Under the pieces are notes generated by a model. It saw only the letters and a list, made by a program, of their open reading frames with translations, did no database searches and was not told the origin of the DNA. From Bacteroidota bacterium (GTDB lineage: Bacteria > Bacteroidota > Bacteroidia > Bacteroidales > Prolixibacteraceae), in NCBI GenBank assembly GCA_030698405.1, contig JAUYMU010000008.1, forward strand, positions 1 through 38,303: a stretch of 38,303 nt of DNA, given 5' to 3'. Each line of letters opens with the position of its first letter. Positions within the stretch are counted from its first letter, which is position 1. Both the position numbers and the translations under genes were made by a program. Shown piece by piece: positions 16,456 through 24,015 of the stretch.

Positions 16456-17329
16456 TACAAAAATATCCATACGTTTTTTTGACGACCGCGAAGTGCGGGC
16501 CGTTTGGGACGAGCAAAACGCCAGGTGGTGGTTTAGTGTGTTGGATATTGTAGCTTTGCTTACCGACCAGGACGACTACGCCAAAACCCGCAACTATTGG
16601 AAATATCTTAAAGCGAAGTTGAAGAAAGAAAACAGCCAAGTGGTTAGTGCTACTACCCAGTTGAAATTTCTTGCACCGGATGGTAAGAAGCGTTTAGCCG
16701 ATATGTTGGATTACAATGGCATTATTGCCTTGGGCAAAGAATTTCCGGGCAAAAAGGCAAACCGGTTTATTGAATGGTTTACATACAGTGATGAAAGCAT
16801 AGACGGAAAAAGCAAAACAAAAGCGTATGCATTGTTTGAAAGTACTTTTATCAACAGCATAGAAGTTGGTACAACCAAAGGTTTGCAACAATTACACGCT
16901 TATTTGTTTGGCGGATTGTATGATTTTGCGGGACAAATCAGACAAAAAAATATTTCAAAAGGTGGCTTTCATTTTGCCGTATCGCGCTTTTTAGGCGATA
17001 CCTTAAAGCAAATAGAAGCAATGCCCGAAACTACTTTTGACGAAATCGTAAACAAATATGTAGAAATGAACATTGCACACCCTTTTATGGAAGGCAATGG
17101 CAGAAGCGCCCGAATATGGTTGGATTTGATACTGAAAAAACGCCTTAAAAAATGCGTTGATTGGAGTAAAATAAGCAAGCGGGATTACATGAACGCAATG
17201 ATGCTAAGTCCAACTAAAAGTAGCGTTCTGAAAACACTTTTGAAAAATGCACTCACCACCAAAATAAACGACCGCGAAATGTTTTTGAAAGGAATTGACT
17301 ACTCCTATTACTACGAAGAAAATGACTAA
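16445..17329 (+). CDS. Bro-N/Fic domain toxin (predicted AMP-transferase)
   Basis: The 294-residue protein has an N-terminal Bro-N-like domain (about residues 5-105: [20 protein letters not shown], then [12 protein letters not shown]) and a Fic domain (about residues 120-260). The flap is [11 protein letters not shown] and the catalytic loop is [12 protein letters not shown] with H212, complete for the HxFx(D/E)(G/A)NGRxxR signature. Fic enzymes of this class transfer AMP to target proteins; the target is unknown. It lacks its own inhibitory helix and should depend on the antitoxin encoded just upstream, with which it overlaps. ATG 16445 or 16448 could both serve as start. Confidence 0.85.
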   Translation: MMSNTKISIRFFDDREVRAVWDEQNARWWFSVLDIVALLTDQDDYAKTRNYWKYLKAKLKKENSQVVSATTQLKFLAPDGKKRLADMLDYNGIIALGKEFPGKKANRFIEWFTYSDESIDGKSKTKAYALFESTFINSIEVGTTKGLQQLHAYLFGGLYDFAGQIRQKNISKGGFHFAVSRFLGDTLKQIEAMPETTFDEIVNKYVEMNIAHPFMEGNGRSARIWLDLILKKRLKKCVDWSKISKRDYMNAMMLSPTKSSVLKTLLKNALTTKINDREMFLKGIDYSYYYEEND

Positions 17330-17433
17330 TGAATAAAATGATCGAAATCTCATACAAAAGGTATCAGGCAACGGGAGGTCTTTCTTTTTGTGCTACATTT
17401 GGCCGCTGCGAAACATGTTTTTTTTTGAGCACA

Positions 17434-17635
17434 AACTTTGAACCTGAAACGTTAAACTTAAGTAAACTCCTAAAGTCAAAAAATAAACAAAATGCCACCA
17501 AGTCTCCAAGTCACCAAATTGCACAAAAGCTGAAATTCAGGTAATATTTATTGGTGCGTTTTGGTGATTTAGTGTTTTGGTGGCAAAAAGTAGTTTTAGG
17601 AGTAACTCAAACTTTGAACTTGAAACGTTAAACTT
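17434..17635. repeat. MITE-like element: imperfect hairpin between 26-bp direct repeats
   Basis: AACTTTGAACCTGAAACGTT (start of a 26-bp unit, 17434-17459) recurs with one change at 17610-17635. Between them lie inverted segments: ACTCCTAAA (from 17466) with TTTAGGAGT (17595-17603), GCCACCAA with TTGGTGGC (17577-17584), and TCACCAAA with TTTGGTGA (17560-17567). The 315-bp gap between the Fic gene and prmA contains no supported gene; a 71-codon ORF at 17329-17544 is repeat-derived and unlike any family. Confidence 0.6.
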
Positions 17636-17644
17636 TAAACTATA

Positions 17645-18478
17645 ATGAACTATACACAAATCACCTTTAAGCTAAATCCTGACAATCAGGAAAACCGCGA
17701 AATACTGGTCGCTTTACTTTCTGATCTTTCTTTTGAAAGTTTTGACGAGACCGAAGAACTGGTAATGGGATACATTCCCGGAGAAACTGTTGATCTGGAA
17801 CAGATCGGGGAAATTACCGCTTCCCTACCCTTTTCTGTTCAAACTGAAAATGAAATGATTCCGGATCAGAACTGGAATGAAGTTTGGGAAAAGAACTATT
17901 TCAAACCCTTGCTGATTGGCAATCGCTGTCTGGTTAGGGCGCCGTTTCACACTGAATTTGAGCCAGCCGAATTCGAACTGGTAATTGAACCCAAAATGGC
18001 GTTCGGTACCGGAAACCACGAAACCACCACATTGGTTGCCGAACAAATTCTGAACATGGATCTTTCAGGAAAAACAGTTTTGGACATGGGCTGCGGAACC
18101 GGAATTCTGGGAATGATGGCTTCGCTAAAAGGCGCCAAAAACGTGACAGCCATCGACATCGACACCTGGTCGTTTGAAAGTACGGTTGAAAATGCCCGTC
18201 TGAACAACATTTTCAATCTGGAAGCAAAATTGGGCGATGCCAGTTTACTTGGAGATGAAACTTACGAAATCATTTTTGCCAACATCCATAAAAATGTAAT
18301 CGTCAACGATTTGCCTGTTTATGAAAGTGTATTGCAATCAGGAGGAAAACTATACCTGAGCGGTTTTAACACCCACGACATGCCCGATGTAAAAGCAAAA
18401 GCCGAATCGCTTGGACTTCGGGAAACCGGATTTCAGGAAAAGAATAACTGGGTAGTTTATTCGTTTGAAAAACCCTGA
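17645..18478 (+). CDS. prmA: Ribosomal protein L11 methyltransferase
   Basis: The 277-residue SAM-dependent methyltransferase trimethylates ribosomal protein L11. It has the N-terminal substrate-binding domain (about residues 1-85), the PrmA block PKMAFGTGNHETT, and the Rossmann SAM site VLDMGCGTGILGMMASLKGA with acidic AIDID. The NIHKN motif replaces the NILA/NPPY-type motif near residue 215, as in many Bacteroidota homologues. Length is normal for the Bacteroidota branch. It forms the right flank of the island; tpiA is the left flank. No good promoter box was found, and the start is preceded directly by the TGAAACGTTAAACTT repeat. Confidence 0.93.
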   Translation: MNYTQITFKLNPDNQENREILVALLSDLSFESFDETEELVMGYIPGETVDLEQIGEITASLPFSVQTENEMIPDQNWNEVWEKNYFKPLLIGNRCLVRAPFHTEFEPAEFELVIEPKMAFGTGNHETTTLVAEQILNMDLSGKTVLDMGCGTGILGMMASLKGAKNVTAIDIDTWSFESTVENARLNNIFNLEAKLGDASLLGDETYEIIFANIHKNVIVNDLPVYESVLQSGGKLYLSGFNTHDMPDVKAKAESLGLRETGFQEKNNWVVYSFEKP

Positions 18479-18511
18479 AGAGAGTGATCAGTCTCAGTAG
18501 CCAGTGAGAAG

Positions 18512-18553
18512 CTATACTAAAAAAACCGCTAAAAGGCGGTTTTTTTAGTATAG
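18512..18553. terminator. Bidirectional terminator between prmA and the GH5 gene
   Basis: Bases 18512-18529 pair perfectly with 18536-18553 (18 bp; CTATACTAAAAAAACCGC and its complement), with a 6-nt loop. The A-tract and T-tract sit symmetrically inside the stem, so it can act on both strands between these convergent genes. Confidence 0.88.
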
Positions 18554-18561
18554 TAATGGGA

Positions 18562-19728
18562 CTAATACTTCTTCAATAAATCTAGCATTTTTCGGTCGAG
18601 TTTATGCCCGTACCAGTCCTCATACTGAACATCTTTTCTTCCTGAATCCAACACACCAAAGTCGCCCCTGAAATTCCAGAGTGCGTAACCAATCTGGTTT
18701 TCTGTCAGAACGTCCAGAACATCTTCAAACCAGGCCAAAAAGACTTCATGCGGTGTTTCGCGGTAACAGCCACATTCGCCACAATGCACACCAACACCTT
18801 GTTTCACCAGATCAATCCATGGCTGGTAAAATTCTACCAGATTTTTACGGCTAAAATTCTTGCCGTCAATAACTCCTGGCCAAACTACTTTAGGGGAATC
18901 ATCAGGATTTTTGAATACCCAGGAAGCACGGTAATGCGAAATATAGTGAGGAAAATATCCGCGACAGCTTTGTGCAATATTCAGGTCTGTAATTTCAGGA
19001 ATAACAGAGGAGCCCACATCATTTCCATCGGCAACCACCAAATGATTCGGATTCGATTTTCGTATGGCAGTTGAAGCAGCCAGTGCCACTTTCCGGTAAA
19101 CTGCGCCCGGAATGGTGGTACGTGCCCCAAACTGGTCGTTCATGTCTTCCCGCATACTTGGCTCGTTCACCAAATCGAAACTGATGTTTTTCGACGATGT
19201 ATTTTTAAACCGGTTGCCCCACATTTCCCAGTGAAAACAAAAAGCATCCAGCGCTTCCTGGTCTTTCCATAAATTGTAAGGTTCATTAAAACCCGCATTT
19301 ACACAATAACCCGGCGCCCGATGAAGATTTATACTCATGTGCAAACCCGCTTCGTTCGCCCGAAAGACCAATTCCTGAATTTCATCAACTACTTTTTCAT
19401 TGATGTTTAAAACATCAGCAGGAGTTACATCCTTTTGGCGGTCGAAATTAATGTAGCGTGGATAGGCCATGGGCAAACGAACAAAATCGAAACCCCAGTC
19501 GGCCATCCATTTCAAATCTTCTTTGGTCGTTTTCGAACGGCTATCATCACGTGGAGCAGATGGCCCAAAATAATCGAGCAGATTAAAACCTCTCCAGCGA
19601 GGAATGGCATTTTTCACTGAAGGACGCAAAGAAGATCCGAAAGCCATGTTTCCGGCCACGGCAGTTGCAGCAGTTGCAATTCCGGTTGTTCTGATAAAAG
19701 ATCTGCGGTTAATTGAGTTGTTTTCCAT
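18562..19728 (-). CDS. Glycoside hydrolase family 5 (cellulase-like) with Tat signal
   Basis: The 388-residue protein has a twin-arginine signal (RRSFIRT with R8-R9, then a hydrophobic stretch to about residue 28), so it should be exported folded. The TIM-barrel GH5 core has WGFDFVRLPMAYP, the acid/base E189 in FDLVNEPS and the nucleophile E318 in VHCGECG. The likely activity is endo-beta-1,4-glucanase or a related beta-glycan hydrolase; the exact substrate is unknown. It is transcribed towards prmA and has a TATCTTCG box on its upstream side (near 19796-19803) as a possible -7 element. The presence of Cys residues around the nucleophile is notable but not interpreted. Confidence 0.87.
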   Translation of the reverse strand: MENNSINRRSFIRTTGIATAATAVAGNMAFGSSLRPSVKNAIPRWRGFNLLDYFGPSAPRDDSRSKTTKEDLKWMADWGFDFVRLPMAYPRYINFDRQKDVTPADVLNINEKVVDEIQELVFRANEAGLHMSINLHRAPGYCVNAGFNEPYNLWKDQEALDAFCFHWEMWGNRFKNTSSKNISFDLVNEPSMREDMNDQFGARTTIPGAVYRKVALAASTAIRKSNPNHLVVADGNDVGSSVIPEITDLNIAQSCRGYFPHYISHYRASWVFKNPDDSPKVVWPGVIDGKNFSRKNLVEFYQPWIDLVKQGVGVHCGECGCYRETPHEVFLAWFEDVLDVLTENQIGYALWNFRGDFGVLDSGRKDVQYEDWYGHKLDRKMLDLLKKY

Positions 19729-19850
19729 TGGTTTAAAATTTTGGTTTAGGTAATTTTTCTTTAAGTTCAGTTATTTTGAATCGCACAAAAAGCGAAGATA
19801 ATTAAAACTATAAATTTCAATGGCACTTATCGAATTGTTTAATTGCAGGC

Positions 19851-19882
19851 TTGCCAAATTACTAATTCAAACTGTATCTTTG
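19851..19882 (+). promoter_or_regulatory. Canonical Bacteroidota promoter of the YhcH-family gene
   Basis: TTG at 19851-19853 and TATCTTTG at 19875-19882 are separated by 21 bp, which fits the -33/-7 pattern well. The predicted transcript would have a leader of about 55 bases. This is the best-matching promoter in the window. Confidence 0.62.
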
Positions 19883-19943
19883 CGCCATCAATTGCAATCG
19901 ATTTCTTTGATTTTGAAAATAATTTACCAATTAAAAACGCACC

Positions 19944-20399
19944 ATGATTCTTGATAAACTTGAAAATGCGGACATCTATACCTGCATCAGCGAAAACCTG
20001 AGAAAAGGTTTTGAGTTCCTGAAAAATACTGATTTACAGTCCATTGAAATTGGTCGTTATGAAATTGAAGGCAAGGATGTTTTTGCTTTGGTAAGCGAAT
20101 ATGACAGCAAAAAGCCTGAAGATTGCCGACTGGAAGCCCATCAAAACTATGCCGACATTCAGTACATTGTATCCGGAAAAGAAGCGATTGGATTTGTAAC
20201 TTTTAAAAATCAGGAGGTAACTGCAGCTTATATTCCTGAAAAAGACATTGTTTTCTATTCAGGAGAAACAACTCCGTTGATCATGGAAACTGGTATGTTC
20301 GCGGTTTTCTTCCCGCAGGATGTTCACCGGCCATGTATGCAGATTGATGGGCCGGAAAAAGTGAAGAAAGTGGTTGTAAAAGTGAGGGTACAGGATTAA
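19944..20399 (+). CDS. YhcH/YjgK/YiaL family protein (DUF386, cupin fold)
   Basis: The 151-residue protein of the DUF386 family contains LEAHQNYADIQYIVSGKEAIG, DIVFYSGE and FAVFFPQDVHRPCM, where the His and Glu residues would bind a metal in a double-stranded beta-helix. Family members occur in sugar (for example sialic acid and pentose) catabolic loci and are thought to act on sugar anomers or epimers. The specific substrate is not known here. It is monocistronic: a strong promoter precedes it and a hairpin follows directly. Confidence 0.83.
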   Translation: MILDKLENADIYTCISENLRKGFEFLKNTDLQSIEIGRYEIEGKDVFALVSEYDSKKPEDCRLEAHQNYADIQYIVSGKEAIGFVTFKNQEVTAAYIPEKDIVFYSGETTPLIMETGMFAVFFPQDVHRPCMQIDGPEKVKKVVVKVRVQD

Positions 20400-20407
20400 C
20401 GATTGAA

Positions 20408-20472
20408 GATTAACGATTAACGATCGATGATGGAAAAAAAAATCTGCAATCGTTGATCGTTAATCGTTAATC
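20408..20472. terminator. Perfect 18-bp inverted repeat after the YhcH-family gene
   Basis: GATTAACGATTAACGATC (20408-20425) pairs perfectly with GATCGTTAATCGTTAATC (20455-20472) around a 29-nt A-rich loop. There is no T-run, so it is a long hairpin of the repeat type that may act as an mRNA end or stabiliser. Confidence 0.55.
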
Positions 20473-20607
20473 ACAATTCAATTAGAAAAGCATTTCACAT
20501 TGGCAAAACTCCGTTTTGTTCCTGAAGGTGCTTTTGTCGGAATATTCCATTTTTTATATAGATTTAACCAGTTTTTCGATAAAAACATATACCACAAATT
20601 AACCTTC

Positions 20608-21576
20608 ATGAAGCATTTTTCATTTTTTCTGAAAGTCACTCTTCCCATTCTTTTTTTTAGCCTGAATATTTCCGCACAGGAACGTTACAAAGATGAAATT
20701 ACCGATTCTGTCAGGGTTGAAACTTATACGTATGCTTTCAAAGACGGACAGTCGCTCGATCTTGATGCTTACTTTCCGGCATTCGAAAATCAGGCAAACC
20801 GCCCGCTGATAATTTATGTGCATGGCGGAGGTTTTTCAGGAGGGAAACGCGATGAAAAAGGTACTCAGGAATTTTGCAGTAAGCTTGCCAGACGTGGCTA
20901 TGTGGCCGCTTCCATAACATACCGCTTAACCCGAAAAGGAACCGAAACCGGTTTTGGCTGCGATTGTCCAGCTGTTGACAAATTGAATACTTTCCACAAA
21001 GCAGTGGAAGACATTCAGGATGCCACTTTTTTCATGATTCAGCAACGAGATAAAATGGGAATCGATCCGCAAAAAATAATTCTTTCCGGTAGCAGCGCAG
21101 GCGCCGAAGCAGTGCTGAACGCCGCTTACCAACCTCCCTACTGCTATGGACTCGACAGCGGTCCGGTTTCGTATGCCGGAGTTATCTCGATGGCTGGTGC
21201 AATTCCGGATACATCTCGTATTTTTAAAGAATCTGCTGTTCCATCGATGCTTTTTCACGGAACCTGCGACAATTTGGTTCCTTACGCATCGGCATCGCAC
21301 CATTACTGCAAGGAAAATCAGCCCGGCTATTTGATTTTACACGGAGCAAATACCATTGCTGCAAAACTCAGAGAAACCGAAACTCCCTTCTGGCTTTATA
21401 CTTATTGCAATTCAGCGCATGAAATTGCCGGTAAACCAATGACAGCGAACTTCAATGAAATTGTTGATTTCTGCTACTCTTTTATCCTGAACAACGGAAC
21501 TGAACAACGGGTTACGGTTATAAAAACCGACAACAAACCCTGCAATTACCAAACCTATAATTTTTGTACCGAATGA
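20608..21576 (+). CDS. Secreted alpha/beta hydrolase (carboxylesterase/BD-FAE type)
   Basis: The 322-residue protein starts with a signal peptide of about 24 residues ending in ISAQ. The oxyanion motif HGGGFSGG is at about residues 72-79, the nucleophile elbow is G161-S-S163-A-G, the acid residue is probably in HGTCDNLVPY and the catalytic His in NSAHEIAG. This fits carbohydrate-esterase-like or general carboxylesterase families; the substrate is unknown. A TTG-initiated extension to 20500 is rejected because it would bury the signal peptide. The stop overlaps the ATG of the next gene (ATGA), so the two are translationally coupled. Confidence 0.85.
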   Translation: MKHFSFFLKVTLPILFFSLNISAQERYKDEITDSVRVETYTYAFKDGQSLDLDAYFPAFENQANRPLIIYVHGGGFSGGKRDEKGTQEFCSKLARRGYVAASITYRLTRKGTETGFGCDCPAVDKLNTFHKAVEDIQDATFFMIQQRDKMGIDPQKIILSGSSAGAEAVLNAAYQPPYCYGLDSGPVSYAGVISMAGAIPDTSRIFKESAVPSMLFHGTCDNLVPYASASHHYCKENQPGYLILHGANTIAAKLRETETPFWLYTYCNSAHEIAGKPMTANFNEIVDFCYSFILNNGTEQRVTVIKTDNKPCNYQTYNFCTE

Positions 21577-22418
21577 AACGTATTACCTTCATCTTATTAA
21601 TGTTAGCCTGTAATTTGGCAATGGCTCAAAACCTTCGTGTGATGACCTACAATATTCGTATGAACACTCCGTCTGACGGCGTAAATGCCTGGCCAAACCG
21701 GAGCAGTCAGGTGAGCGCTTTGCTTGATTTTCATCAGGCTGAAATATTTGGACTTCAGGAAGCCTTTATTGGTCAGATTGAAGATATTCAGGCAGATTTA
21801 CCAAAGATGAAATGGGTGGGCGTTGGTCGTGATGATGGTAAAAAAGCGGGTGAATACTCTCCTATTTTCTATGATTCCGAGAAATTCAAAGCGCTTAAAC
21901 AAGGTGGATTCTGGTTATCCGAAACGCCTGAAAAACCGGGAATGGGCTGGGATGCGGCATGTAATCGGGTATGCACCTGGATTATACTGAAAGAGCATAA
22001 AACCGGTGGTAAGTTCATGGTTTTAAATACACATTTCGATCATGTTGGCAACAAGGCAAGAAGCGAATCGGCCAAACTGATTCTACTAAAGATCAAGGAA
22101 TTAAACACGGATAAATTACCGGTAATTTTGATGGGCGACTTTAACCTGACGCCTGACAAAGAACCCATTTCGTTAATTACCGGAGAACTGAAAGATTCAC
22201 GTGAAATCAGCAAAAAACCACCTTACGGCCCGGTAGGAACTTTCAATGCGTTTAAGTTCGATGCTCCGATGAAAGACCGAATCGATTATGTTTTTGTAAG
22301 TGATAACATCGAAGTAAAACGTTACGCTGTGCTCACCGATTCGAAAGATCAACGATATCCTTCAGACCATCAACCGGTATTTGTAAGTCTGGAATTAAAA
22401 GCGGGAAAGAAGAAATAA
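21573..22418 (+). CDS. Secreted endonuclease/exonuclease/phosphatase (EEP) family protein
   Basis: The 281-residue protein has an N-terminal signal (MKRITFILLMLACNLAMAQ; C13 could be a lipobox Cys, otherwise cleavage is before Q19). The EEP motifs are MTYNIRMNT, GLQEA (metal-binding Glu), NTHFDHVG, MGDFNLTP, DRIDYVFVS and SDHQPVF. The family includes DNases, sphingomyelinases and inositol phosphatases; a secreted Bacteroidota member with this short form is probably a phosphodiesterase or phosphomonoesterase, substrate unknown. Start ATG 21573 overlaps the previous stop by 4 bp. It is the second gene of a three-gene operon. Confidence 0.87.
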   Translation: MKRITFILLMLACNLAMAQNLRVMTYNIRMNTPSDGVNAWPNRSSQVSALLDFHQAEIFGLQEAFIGQIEDIQADLPKMKWVGVGRDDGKKAGEYSPIFYDSEKFKALKQGGFWLSETPEKPGMGWDAACNRVCTWIILKEHKTGGKFMVLNTHFDHVGNKARSESAKLILLKIKELNTDKLPVILMGDFNLTPDKEPISLITGELKDSREISKKPPYGPVGTFNAFKFDAPMKDRIDYVFVSDNIEVKRYAVLTDSKDQRYPSDHQPVFVSLELKAGKKK

Positions 22419-22430
22419 GGTTTTTCAACT

Positions 22431-23510
22431 ATGACAGTTGACTTTATCATTGTCGGCCTGGGGCTAGCCGGAACGTTGCTTGCAAACGAACTTTTCAAGC
22501 AAGATAAAACAGTAATGGTTTTCGACGATCCGGAGGCATCCAAAGCTTCGTTGGTTGCAGCAGGAATAATTAACCCTGTTGTTTTTCGCCGGATGACAAA
22601 AAGCTGGCTGGTAGATGATGCTTTTCCGACGATGGAAAAAACCTACCATCAACTGGAAAATTTGCTGAAAGAAAAACTCTATTATCCGGGTCGGATGATA
22701 AAGTCTTTAAGCGAAGCTCAGTCTGTTCTCTGGAAAGAAAAAGTCTTCGCAAACCGATTGGAGGAATATATTGATCCTCAACCCGACTTTAATTTCAGGA
22801 ATAATAACATTACCAAACCTTACAGTTTCGGTTGCGTTAATAAATCCGGAAGACTTGATATACAAAAACTTATTTCAGTATTTTCTGAACTTTTAATTAC
22901 ACAAAATTCGATCAGGAAAGAGAAATTTGACTTAGGAAAGCTGGTATTAAAACCCGAACTGGTGACGTACAAAGATGTCAAAGCCGAAAAGATCATTTTT
23001 TGTGAAGGTTCTGGCGCTTCTCAAAATCCATATTTCAAAAATCTCAAATTCAAACATTCAAAAGGGGAAATACTTGAGCTGAAAATTCCGGAATTGCAAC
23101 TAAACGAAATTGTGAACGCTGAAGTATTTGTAATGCCAATGGGTGACGATTGCTACAAAGTTGGCGCAACATACAGCTGGGATGCACTTAACCAGGAGAC
23201 AACCGATTCTGCCCGTGATGAATTGCTGGTCAAAATAAAAAACTGCATTGCTGCATCCTTCGAACTTATTGAGCAAAAAGCCGGAATTCGCCCAACCATG
23301 CACGACCGTAAACCGGTAATTGGGCTTCATCCTGAATATCCGTCTATCGGAATTTTCAACGGATTGGGTTCAAAAGGAGTCGTGCTCTGTCCTTATTTTG
23401 CCCGGCAATTGGCCGATTATTTGGTTGGAACTTCAAATTGCATTCATCCTGAGGCTGATATAAAAAGATACTTTCCGTCATCGGATCAAGGCGCTGAAAA
23501 AAGGATTTAA
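22431..23510 (+). CDS. FAD-dependent oxidoreductase (DAO/glycine oxidase-like)
   Basis: The 359-residue protein starts with a dinucleotide-binding motif, DFIIVGLGLAGTLLANEL (GxGxxG). It has the DAO-family block ASLVAAGIINPVVFRRMTKSW near residues 40-60 and a C-terminal FAD-contact region, RPTMHDRKPVIG and NGLGSKGVVLCPYFA. It probably oxidises an amine or amino acid in the cytoplasm; the substrate is unknown. It follows the EEP gene after 12 bp and ends the operon. The last 12 codons (SSDQGAEKRI and neighbours) are encoded by the first copy of the palindromic tandem array, so the natural C-terminus has been replaced or extended by repeat sequence. Confidence 0.83.
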   Translation: MTVDFIIVGLGLAGTLLANELFKQDKTVMVFDDPEASKASLVAAGIINPVVFRRMTKSWLVDDAFPTMEKTYHQLENLLKEKLYYPGRMIKSLSEAQSVLWKEKVFANRLEEYIDPQPDFNFRNNNITKPYSFGCVNKSGRLDIQKLISVFSELLITQNSIRKEKFDLGKLVLKPELVTYKDVKAEKIIFCEGSGASQNPYFKNLKFKHSKGEILELKIPELQLNEIVNAEVFVMPMGDDCYKVGATYSWDALNQETTDSARDELLVKIKNCIAASFELIEQKAGIRPTMHDRKPVIGLHPEYPSIGIFNGLGSKGVVLCPYFARQLADYLVGTSNCIHPEADIKRYFPSSDQGAEKRI

Positions 23511-23964
23511 CGTTTGGGATTTGAAACGCTTTAATTTGAAAATTGATCCGATGACTTTCTCCGGACTCAATTCACCGTCATCGGATCAAGGCGCTGAAAC
23601 AAGGATTTAACGTTTCTGAATTGAAATGCTTTGATTTGAGAATTGATCCGATGACTTTCTCCTGTCGCATTCTCCGTCATCGGATCAAGGCGCTGAAACA
23701 AGGATTTAACGTTTTTGAATCGAAACGCTTTAATTTGAAAATTGATCCGATGACTTTCTCCGGACTCAATTTTCCGTCATCGGATCAAGGCGCTGAAACA
23801 AGGATTTAACGTTTTTGAATCGAAACGCTTTGAATTGAAAATTGATCCGATGACTTTCTCCGGACTCAATTCTCCGTCATCGGATCAAGGCGCTGAAAAA
23901 AAAGATTTAACGTTTTTGAATCGAAATGCTTTGATTTGAGTATTGATCCGATGACATTCTCCGT
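23475..23964. repeat. Five tandem ~100-bp palindromic units
   Basis: Units begin at 23475, 23575, 23674, 23774 and 23874 with CCGTCATCGGATCAAGGCGC. Each has TCATCGGATCAA near its start and the exact inverse TTGATCCGATGA near its end (first unit: 23478-23489 and 23543-23554), with a 53-nt loop. Because units are contiguous, TTGATCCGATGA of one unit is also only 23 nt from TCATCGGATCAA of the next, so two alternative hairpin registers exist. The array covers the stop codon of the FAD oxidoreductase and ends just before the GH2 promoter. The 505-bp gap 23511-24015 holds nothing else but the promoter box. Confidence 0.92.
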
Positions 23965-23975
23965 TTTATTTTTCA

Positions 23976-23983
23976 TATTTTTG
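23976..23983 (+). promoter_or_regulatory. Possible -7 element of the GH2 gene
   Basis: TATTTTTG fits TAnnTTTG and lies 32 bp before the ATG at 24016. The last half-site of the palindromic array (TTGATCCGATGA, 23943-23954) covers the -33 region of this promoter. Confidence 0.42.
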
Positions 23984-24015
23984 AGAAACCAAAACCAACA
24001 AAAAATCTTGAGGTC

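Noticed and set aside
17329-17544. 71-codon ORF after the Fic gene
   Set aside because: It overlaps the direct-repeat/hairpin element, has no recognisable domain and uses low-complexity sequence; treated as repeat, not gene.
20500-20607. N-terminal extension of the secreted esterase from a TTG at 20500
   Set aside because: It would put 36 residues before a normal signal peptide; ATG 20608 gives the expected secretion signal.
23621-23809. 62-codon ORF within the tandem palindromic array
   Set aside because: Its protein is itself a translation of the 100-bp units (IDPMTFS and SSDQGAE recur), so it is a by-product of the repeats.
23475-23964. Possible CRISPR array
   Set aside because: Units are about 100 bp and nearly identical throughout, with no unique spacers and no cas genes nearby.
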